Origin: an uncultured Alistipes sp.
GTDB taxonomy: Bacteria; Bacteroidota; Bacteroidia; Bacteroidales; Rikenellaceae
Assembly (NCBI GenBank): GCA_900766655.1
Contig: CAAFWE010000333.1
Location: 1 to 6,697, forward strand
DNA: 6,697 bases
Direction: 5' to 3'
Shown piece by piece: positions 1 to 5,401 of the stretch. Each line of letters opens with the position of its first letter. The stretch's first letter is position 1. The position numbers and the translations under genes were made by a program. Below the pieces are notes generated by a model. That model saw only the letters and a program-made list of their open reading frames with translations, did no database searches and was not told the origin of the DNA.

Positions 1-21
1 CACACGACGCTCTTCCGATCT
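1..21 (+). other. Illumina adapter remnant at the contig end (not genomic)
   Basis: Bases 2-21 match the last 20 bases of the Illumina TruSeq read-1 adapter as I know it, including the diagnostic GCTCTTCCGATCT end; base 1 differs from the adapter. Genomic sequence starts at base 22, exactly at a codon boundary of the minus-strand gene. Translating through the adapter would append the artificial residues RSEERRV to that protein. This is untrimmed library sequence carried into the assembly and should be masked. Confidence 0.95.
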
Positions 22-201
22 CGGCTCGTAGATCTGCAACGAATCGAGGTTGACACGCTCCTCGCTGACATAGGCATTCACGACAAAGGCATCGCGAAAA
101 ATCTCGGCAAGTGTATCGTCGGGTATCACCCTCTTGCTTCGGCAACCCACCAGGGCCAACACAAGTAGCGACACTATCGCAAATATTACTCTTCTGTTCA
201 T
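22..201 (-). CDS. DUF4296-like lipoprotein, N-terminal 60 residues (3' end missing)
   Basis: This is the start of a gene that runs off the left edge. The ATG at 201-199 overlaps the TGA stop of the permease gene (198-200) as ATGA, so the two are probably translationally coupled. Sixty genomic codons can be read before adapter sequence begins. Residues 1-19 are a basic then hydrophobic signal peptide, ending in a good lipobox (L-V-G-C) with the lipidated cysteine at residue 20. After it comes VIPDDTLAEIFRDAFVVNAY (residues 25-44), the acidic amphipathic pattern I associate with DUF4296, a Bacteroidota lipoprotein family of unknown function. The family assignment rests on recalled motif resemblance. 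An envelope location is well supported; the role is unknown. The true length cannot be judged because the C-terminus is absent. Confidence 0.75.
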
Positions 202-1397
202 CTCTTTTCTCTCTTTATCATTGTAGATGTGGCGAGCGTCGACACTACGAATGCCACCGCCACAAATACCACAAAAATCACTATCAAATCGCCCACCTGC
301 AACTCTACGGGGTAGTTCTCGACAAGGAAGTTGCCATTAGGCATCTTCACAAGGCCGAAGTGCTGCTGCACCAGCGTTACGACCACACCCAACACCAAGC
401 CTATCGTACCTCCGATGCCCGAGAGGAGCAACCCCTCGCGCACGAATATTCCTCGGATGAAGCTCTTGTCGGCACCTATTGCAAGGAGCGTCGTCTCCTC
501 GTCGCGCTTCTCGAGGATGAGCATTATCACCGTACCGATGATTGACAACGAGGCTATAATCAACACCAGAAGCGAGACGAAGAATATCGCCCACTTCTCG
601 TAGCGCATAATGGCGTAGAAACTCTCGTTCTTATCCTCACGCAAGGTCACCTCGTAGCCCTCGCCCAACTGTTGCGAGAGCGAGAGTGCCACATCACGAT
701 GCGATGCCCCTTGCGCCACCTTCACAAGCACCTTGTCGGCTCGTTCACGGTTGAATATGCGTTGCGCTGCGCGTAGCGAGGTCAATGCAAACGAGGTGGC
801 GTGCTGCTGATCGATGACAAACGAGCCACATACATTCATACGCTCGCGATTCATCGCCACAACGGGCAACAACGAGCCTATGGAGCCTCCACCGAGCGAA
901 AATACCTCAACATCGCCAGCCACCATCGAGTAGAGACCCAGTTCGTAGGTCACACCCTCGGCCACCAGCAATCTGTCGAAGTCGCCAAGCTCCACCATAG
1001 CATCGCCATAGGCGAGGTGCTCCTCGATGGGTATCACCTTGCGGTAGAGTGAGTCGACACCACGCAGCGTCACCGCCACACGATTGCCACGATAGGAGAG
1101 CATCGCTTGTCGCTCCACCACATAGGAGAGAGCCTCAACCCCCTCGGCACCCTCGATAGCACTCCTGAGTTGTGTATCGTCGAGCGCAATGCCCTGCTCG
1201 GCACTAACCTCGATGTCGGCATCGACCACCTTGTAGAGGTCGCGCACCAGCCCCTCGAAGCCATTGAATACGGAGAGGAGTATCACCATAGCAGCCACAG
1301 GCACCACCACCGCTACGAGCGATATCGTAGCGATGACATTTATCACCGAATGCGACTTACGCGAGGTGAGGTACTTGAGGGCAAATCTCCACTCCAT
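198..1397 (-). CDS. FtsX/LolE-type ABC transporter permease (MacB-like periplasmic core plus FtsX domain)
   Basis: This 399-aa inner-membrane protein has the classical layout of lipoprotein-releasing or MacB-type permeases. One N-terminal membrane helix (about residues 18-42) is followed by a long periplasmic domain (about 43-268). Three helices then follow (about 269-295, 320-346 and 369-390). Between TM2 and TM3 lies the conserved coupling segment EKRDEETTLLAIGADKSFIR (297-316), which in this family contacts the cytosolic ATPase. The N-terminal RFALKYL...R...INVIATIS pattern is typical of LolC/LolE relatives. Family members move lipoproteins or other cargo across the envelope, powered by a separate LolD/MacB-like ATPase; none is encoded in this window. 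The gene starts 21 nt after rbfA and overlaps the following lipoprotein gene by 4 nt, so the three are probably cotranscribed. The ATG at 1397 is used because the alignable N-terminus begins there. The exact cargo is unknown. Confidence 0.88.
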   Translation of the reverse strand: MEWRFALKYLTSRKSHSVINVIATISLVAVVVPVAAMVILLSVFNGFEGLVRDLYKVVDADIEVSAEQGIALDDTQLRSAIEGAEGVEALSYVVERQAMLSYRGNRVAVTLRGVDSLYRKVIPIEEHLAYGDAMVELGDFDRLLVAEGVTYELGLYSMVAGDVEVFSLGGGSIGSLLPVVAMNRERMNVCGSFVIDQQHATSFALTSLRAAQRIFNRERADKVLVKVAQGASHRDVALSLSQQLGEGYEVTLREDKNESFYAIMRYEKWAIFFVSLLVLIIASLSIIGTVIMLILEKRDEETTLLAIGADKSFIRGIFVREGLLLSGIGGTIGLVLGVVVTLVQQHFGLVKMPNGNFLVENYPVELQVGDLIVIFVVFVAVAFVVSTLATSTMIKREKR

Positions 1398-1418
1398 AGC
1401 CTTGCAGCCAAACTTGTG

Positions 1419-1757
1419 CTACTTCTTCAGTAGCGAGTCGATATTCTCGATGTACTCCAACGAGTCATCGATGAAGAACTGCAACTCAGGAATCGACTTC
1501 ACCTGATTACGCATACGACGGCCCAGCGCACCACGAATCACACGATTCTGCTGCTCGATGACAGCGAGTGTCGCCTGCGCCTTGTCGAATGGGAATACGC
1601 TGACATAAATCTTCGCATAACCCAAGTCGGGCGATACGCGCACCGCTGTTACGGTGACGAGTGTACCACGCAACGACTCAGCTATGTCGCGCTGAAAAAT
1701 CTCAGCTATGTCGCGCTGAATCTGCTTTGCAATCTTCTCTTGACGTGTATTTTCCAT
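1419..1757 (-). CDS. rbfA: 30S ribosome-binding factor A
   Basis: This 112-aa protein is recognisable as RbfA, a KH-fold assembly factor that binds the immature 30S subunit, helps 16S rRNA 5'-end maturation and is needed for growth in the cold. Diagnostic parts are the N-terminal TRQEKIAKQIQRDIAEIF helix (residues 4-21), the core strand VSPDLGYAKIYVSVF (41-55), and the C-terminal IPELQFFIDDSLEYIENID (89-107), which matches Bacteroidales RbfA almost word for word. Length is normal for the family. The ATG at 1757-1755 gives the expected MENTRQ start. It follows a 177-bp intergenic stretch and leads into the permease gene. Oddity: helix 1 contains QRDIAE twice (residues 14-19 and 22-27), encoded by an exact 20-bp DNA repeat. 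Confidence 0.95.
   Translation of the reverse strand: MENTRQEKIAKQIQRDIAEIFQRDIAESLRGTLVTVTAVRVSPDLGYAKIYVSVFPFDKAQATLAVIEQQNRVIRGALGRRMRNQVKSIPELQFFIDDSLEYIENIDSLLKK
1677..1720 (-). repeat. Exact 20-bp direct repeat inside rbfA (period 24 bp, in frame)
   Basis: Bases 1677-1696 and 1701-1720 are identical over 20 bp (CTCAGCTATGTCGCGCTGAA). The period is 24 bp, or eight codons, so both copies are read in the same frame and each encodes QRDIAE. Identity reaches synonymous positions. The protein is only about one residue longer than the Bacteroides-type RbfA I recall, so this looks like overwriting by local gene conversion or slippage rather than a simple eight-codon insertion. Confidence 0.9.
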
Positions 1758-1934
1758 ATCAATCTTTTATTTGTTTTACTTTTCAAAATCAAAAATTCGG
1801 CATCGACCTTTCATTTGTTTGTCCACCTAAAATCGGCATCGACTCTGCGCAGTGGCAGAAAGCGGAGCATAGTGTGCCTATGTGAGCATTTATGCCACCA
1901 GCAAGGTGCAAAAAGAGTCAATCAGAACGATTTT
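1758..1934 (-). other. Intergenic leader region upstream of rbfA
   Basis: These 177 bp separate the stop of the beta-barrel gene from the rbfA start and are the longest gap in the window. The rbfA promoter, if it has its own, should lie here, but I find no clear Bacteroidota -33 TTTG / -7 TAnnTTTG pair. Several short inverted repeats occur: CATAG/CTATG (1868-1872 with 1878-1882), TCTGC/GCAGA (1844-1848 with 1855-1859), and an imperfect TGCACC/GGTGGCA pair (about 1893-1911). None is followed by a T-run on the minus strand, so none is a convincing terminator. A 16-codon minus-strand reading frame (1839 to 1789, MPILGG...MPNF) lies just before rbfA, without a good ribosome-binding site. It may be chance or a leader peptide. 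Confidence 0.5.
1766..1843 (-). repeat. Imperfect tandem duplication in the rbfA leader
   Basis: On the plus strand, AAAATTCGGCATCGAC (1792-1807) recurs as AAAATCGGCATCGAC (1829-1843). Each is preceded by a similar TTTATTTGTTT (1766-1776) or TTTCATTTGTTT (1809-1820) segment. The exact shared core is TCGGCATCGAC, spaced 36 bp. Read on the transcribed strand, each unit begins GTCGATGCCGA and ends ACAAATGAAAG or ACAAATAAAAG, and the second runs directly into the rbfA start. This looks like a decayed duplication of the leader; a regulatory role is not shown. Confidence 0.55.
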
Positions 1935-2789
1935 TTACAAAGTGTATTTGAATACCTCCTTATTCTTCGGGAATGGAGGTCTCTTCCAATTCCACTCGGT
2001 AAAACCATCTTTACCTATACGCCAACCTATCTTGATGGACATTGTTAGGTTGTCGAGAGGGGAGCGCAAAGGGGTGAGCATAAATGGGTTCTCGCCTGGT
2101 TTCTGCACTCCGTCGAGGTTATTGGAGTAGTATTTGTTGCGGTTGCGGAGGATGTCAGAGAAGCCAAAGTCGTACATTGCACGCACACCAATCTCAAGCT
2201 GTCCGAATAAGAGGTCGAAGCCCGCACCTCCGCGCAAGCCATACATAAAGCGGTTGTCGCGCTCACGACGGAACTCGTACTTACCCTCCTTGATCGCCTT
2301 GTGAGGCTGTGCCGCACCACTCTCCGAGACATAGGCGTAGATGTACTCCTCGTCGTTGTAGAACTTTGAGGAGAAGTTGAACGAGAAGGTAGGTGCCGCC
2401 TCGAGGTAGACACGCAGATGCTTCTTGAAGAGGTAGAAGTGGGGTTGCCACACGATAGGTATCACAATCGAGTTGAGCTTACGGGTGTAGTACTTGTACT
2501 CCTTCTTGTTCTCGTAGAGGTAGTAGTAGGGGGCAAACGAGTAGCCACGTTGCAACAGCTCGACATCGATACCGAAGCAGGCCACAAAGCGTGGCATCGA
2601 GTAGTAACGCCACGAGAATCCCGCCTGATATGTACCCCACAATGCTCGCATCTCCTGCGCTGGGTAGGGGCGTGCAGTAGCAAAGCCCGTACCTCCCGTC
2701 ACTGCTATGGTGTGCTGTGCGGAGCTCTCGGCAACATAGGCCACCGCAAGCACCACCGCCAATGCCAATATTTTGATAAATCGCTTCAT
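1935..2789 (-). CDS. Outer-membrane beta-barrel protein (PorT-like / OMP_b-brl_2-type)
   Basis: This 284-aa protein has a signal peptide (basic MKRFIK, hydrophobic 7-20, probable cleavage at SSA|Q, residues 24/25). The mature part has alternating, aromatic-rich strands separated by polar turns: for example YQAGFSWRYYSMPRFVACFG, VYLEAAPTFSFNFS, FMYGLRGGAGFDLLFGQLEIGVRAMYDFG and LTMSIKIGWRIG. This is the pattern of 8-10-strand Bacteroidota outer-membrane barrels of the PorT-like class. The cargo or binding partner cannot be read from the sequence. It starts 4 nt after the stop of the Ig-like lipoprotein gene, with AGAG immediately before the ATG, so it is the last gene of a three-gene envelope operon. 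A structural or accessory role for the two lipoproteins encoded upstream is plausible but inferred. The barrel class is moderately certain and the specific family name less so. Confidence 0.8.
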   Translation of the reverse strand: MKRFIKILALAVVLAVAYVAESSAQHTIAVTGGTGFATARPYPAQEMRALWGTYQAGFSWRYYSMPRFVACFGIDVELLQRGYSFAPYYYLYENKKEYKYYTRKLNSIVIPIVWQPHFYLFKKHLRVYLEAAPTFSFNFSSKFYNDEEYIYAYVSESGAAQPHKAIKEGKYEFRRERDNRFMYGLRGGAGFDLLFGQLEIGVRAMYDFGFSDILRNRNKYYSNNLDGVQKPGENPFMLTPLRSPLDNLTMSIKIGWRIGKDGFTEWNWKRPPFPKNKEVFKYTL

Positions 2790-2793
2790 CTCT

Positions 2794-4845
2794 TTACCTG
2801 TTAAATGTACCTGCTGCGTTCTTCAAGCCACCAGCCATTCCACCGATGTTCATTCCGCCACCCAAGCCGCCACTGCTCTGCTGCTGGGTTTGGTTATCCT
2901 TGTCCTTCGCCTCACGCTGTTTCTTCTCCCACTCCTCGGCAAGTTTCTGCAGACGCGAGCTCTCCTTGTCGTCGAGCATCTTCACCAAGTTCTCCATCGT
3001 CATCGGCACAAATATCTTCGACATATCGAGATTTATCTCGAAGTCCCAGTTCATCTTGGTCGTGAAGACATCCTCGCCTCGCTCGTTGAAGTAGGACTCG
3101 GCACGCTCGGGTTGCAATCCCGCAATCACATCGCCCGCATCCCACTGTCCGTTGCCATTCTTATCCTCGATAATGCGCAGACGGATATCGCCAGGTGCCA
3201 CATAGTTGAAGCGATAATTGCCACTCTTGACACCCTTGAGCTCCTGCAATGTCTTGCCCGAGTTGTCGGTGAGCAGCACGATATAGCTGTTGCGACCTAC
3301 GCCATTGACATTGAGCGAGACGGTGGCAAACTTCTCGGGATCGAAGGTGGTGAACTCCATCACCGTAGAGTCGTTCTCGTAGCCCATCACATCGGTGATG
3401 CTTCGTTTTGGGATGTAGAGACCATAGTTGCACTTCTCCTTCCAATCGGCCACCACCTGCCAGCGACACATATTCAACGAGTCGCGCTCGAGGTGCCACT
3501 TTATGGATGTTTTCTTCTTCTGCTCGTCGAGCATATAGATATCCATTGCGGTGGTATCGAACTTGACCGCAGGCGAGCCAAAGGTGATGTCGAAGCCCTT
3601 CTCGGGGTTGATCTCCTTGCCAGCCGAAATCTTGAGCGAGAAGAGATTCTTGGCATTCGGATCCTTATATTCGCGGCCTTCGGCCTTCGCTCTCTCCTTC
3701 TCCCTCTCGATGCGCTCACGCTCCTTCTGCTCCTCCTTTGTCTCGACACGCTTCCACGCCAGCTTCAGCGGCTCGCGTGTCTTGGAGAGTTGACGCACCG
3801 AGTCGTGACGATAGTAGACAATTTTGCCCTTGATGGTGTCGGGCAGCTCCTCGGCCGCTACATTGAACCACAACGCCACAGTGTCGCGTCCGTTGGTCTG
3901 CGGGTCGATGAGAATCTTGTCACTCGGAATGTTATCGAAGATAAGCGAGTCGATGCGCGGATAGTCGGCATTGAAGTAGAGCAACGCCTTCTTCTGCTCG
4001 GGACGCTGTGCATCGACCAGACGCTGATTGACAAAGGCCTTATCGGTGAACATTCTGAAGTAGAGCTGTGGCTCGGCACTCGGATACATACGCAACGAGT
4101 CGAACCAGATGGCAAACTCGGGCAACTGCACAGGGTTGTAGAGGGTGTCGAGCAATCCCACCATATCGGTACCAGGCTCGTAGAGTTGGTTATCGTTCTT
4201 GTCGCCTATGGCGTAGATGCGATAGTTTACGGGCTTGAGGTTTTGAGCGATGAAGATACCATTGTTCTGCGCTCGAGCAATCACATCGGGTTTGCGATTG
4301 AAGATGGTGGAGTCGTAGCCAGGGGTCTTTGGCAACGAATCGGCAATGTAGAACCATATGAAGGTGCGACTCACCGAATCGGCCTTGTAGGAGTCGGCTG
4401 TATAGCCCGAACACATTATCGAATCGACCTTATCGCCTGTCGAGAAGACAAAGCGCATAGCGTTGAGAGGGTTACCCTCGTTGTTGTCGCAGATGGCCGA
4501 GCCGAGATCGATGGCGTAGGTGGTATTCTCCTTCAAGGTGTCACGAATGGTGATGACGATACCCTTGCCACGCGTGGTGAGCAGAGGCTGCTTCTTCATC
4601 GCAGGCGAGGTGAACATCTCCTTGTTCTGATCCTTGATCTGCACAAACTCGTTGAACTCGATATAAATCTTCTTCTCCTTGAAATTGGTAGCGAAGTTAT
4701 CGGGTTGGAGCTTGATGATTACGGGTGGCAATGTATCTTTTGGTCCGCCATCGGGTGTCATAATATTGGCACAACGGGTGAATAGTGCTCCCGTAAAGAG
4801 CAGCACCGTAAATAGGCGAAGTACTATTTTGCAATTCTTTGTCAT
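2794..4845 (-). CDS. Large Ig-like domain (Big_5/SbsA-type) lipoprotein
   Basis: This 683-aa envelope protein has a signal sequence over residues 1-24 and a probable lipidated cysteine at 25 (F-T-R-C; Arg at -1 is atypical). CANIMTPDGGPKDTLPPVI begins the characteristic Bacteroidota family with an N-terminal Ig-like Big_5 domain (about residues 36-137, ending MRFVFSTG). The middle and C-terminal parts look like further beta-sandwich modules. Two Asp/Asn-rich loops, DKNDNQLYEPGTD (215-227) and DKNGNGQWDAGD (561-572), resemble calcium-binding turns. Residues about 365-392 are a very charged Glu/Lys/Arg helix, probably coiled-coil or linker. Residues 616-650 form another charged helix, and the tail from 656 is Gln- then Gly/Met-rich (GGLGGGMNIGGMAGG). 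The gene starts 3 nt after the 176-aa lipoprotein gene and stops 4 nt before the barrel gene. Function is unknown; cell-surface or periplasmic scaffolding is my inference. Confidence 0.85.
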   Translation of the reverse strand: MTKNCKIVLRLFTVLLFTGALFTRCANIMTPDGGPKDTLPPVIIKLQPDNFATNFKEKKIYIEFNEFVQIKDQNKEMFTSPAMKKQPLLTTRGKGIVITIRDTLKENTTYAIDLGSAICDNNEGNPLNAMRFVFSTGDKVDSIMCSGYTADSYKADSVSRTFIWFYIADSLPKTPGYDSTIFNRKPDVIARAQNNGIFIAQNLKPVNYRIYAIGDKNDNQLYEPGTDMVGLLDTLYNPVQLPEFAIWFDSLRMYPSAEPQLYFRMFTDKAFVNQRLVDAQRPEQKKALLYFNADYPRIDSLIFDNIPSDKILIDPQTNGRDTVALWFNVAAEELPDTIKGKIVYYRHDSVRQLSKTREPLKLAWKRVETKEEQKERERIEREKERAKAEGREYKDPNAKNLFSLKISAGKEINPEKGFDITFGSPAVKFDTTAMDIYMLDEQKKKTSIKWHLERDSLNMCRWQVVADWKEKCNYGLYIPKRSITDVMGYENDSTVMEFTTFDPEKFATVSLNVNGVGRNSYIVLLTDNSGKTLQELKGVKSGNYRFNYVAPGDIRLRIIEDKNGNGQWDAGDVIAGLQPERAESYFNERGEDVFTTKMNWDFEINLDMSKIFVPMTMENLVKMLDDKESSRLQKLAEEWEKKQREAKDKDNQTQQQSSGGLGGGMNIGGMAGGLKNAAGTFNR

Positions 4846-4848
4846 CTC

Positions 4849-5379
4849 TTATTCGTTTTCGGTTGTTGGCGCTGGCACTACTGTCCACTTGTAGCCCTCT
4901 TGCGACCCCTCGGTGTAGGTATCCTTCTTCCACTTGTGGAAGATGAGAGTGAGGTAGGTGTAGTGGAGGTTCACAGCCTCGGCCTTGCGATAGATGTAGG
5001 CATACATCTTAGCCTCGGGATAGACCACCACGACCAATGCCGGTGAGCCACCCTGAAAGAGCGAGAGGTAGGTTATCTCCGAGCCTTCGGCCTGATAGAG
5101 TTCACTCTCGCCATCGGGCACGCTTCGAGTCTCACCCGTAGCAGGCTTGGTTATAATCTTTGCCGCCGCATCCTCGTAGGAGGTGATTACCCAATCCTCG
5201 TTGTCGGTGTAGTAGAGATAGGCATAGCAACCCTCGGCAGCCACTGTTCCTCCACCCGATGTCTCCTCCGAGAGCACCTTGATACGCAGAGTTGTGTCGG
5301 TGGTCACCTTCTTGAAGCAACCTGTGGCGAAAAATGCCACAACCATCACAAATGCAACCTTTCTGAGTTTATTGACCAT
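4849..5379 (-). CDS. Small lipoprotein of unknown family
   Basis: This 176-aa protein has a clear lipoprotein signal: basic MVNKLRK, a hydrophobic stretch to residue 17, and lipobox A-T-G-C with Cys at 21. The mature protein is predicted to be mostly beta-strand (TTLRIKVLSE, CYAYLYYTDNEDWVITSY, ALVVVVYPEAKMYAYIYRK, YLTLIFHKW), with Tyr/Trp-rich edges, consistent with a small beta-sandwich. I do not recognise the family. It is the first gene of the envelope operon: its stop lies 3 nt before the start of the Ig-like lipoprotein. Its ATG at 5379 lies 22 nt after the stop of the AT-rich membrane protein gene, in an AT-rich leader without a Shine-Dalgarno sequence. Composition matches the genes downstream, not the gene upstream. 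The strict operon position suggests a partner of the Ig-like lipoprotein and the barrel. Confidence 0.8.
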   Translation of the reverse strand: MVNKLRKVAFVMVVAFFATGCFKKVTTDTTLRIKVLSEETSGGGTVAAEGCYAYLYYTDNEDWVITSYEDAAAKIITKPATGETRSVPDGESELYQAEGSEITYLSLFQGGSPALVVVVYPEAKMYAYIYRKAEAVNLHYTYLTLIFHKWKKDTYTEGSQEGYKWTVVPAPTTENE

Positions 5380-5401
5380 ATTAATTGATACTATTCAATC
5401 A

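Noticed and set aside
111..545. A 144-codon plus-strand frame over the permease and lipoprotein genes
   Set aside because: It crosses the antisense of two coupled, recognisable genes and has a His-rich composition typical of an antisense shadow.
1844..1911. Cluster of short inverted repeats between the barrel gene and rbfA, as a terminator or riboswitch
   Set aside because: Stems are only 4-6 bp, there is no following T-run, and I recognise no riboswitch consensus. They are described only as part of the intergenic region.
2773..4785. A 670-codon open frame on the plus strand
   Set aside because: It lies wholly antisense to the Ig-like lipoprotein gene, whose signal peptide, domain match and tight operon spacing are convincing. 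Its translation is rich in Leu, Val, His and Arg without a recognisable domain, as expected from the complement of a gene rich in Asp, Glu, Lys and Asn codons.
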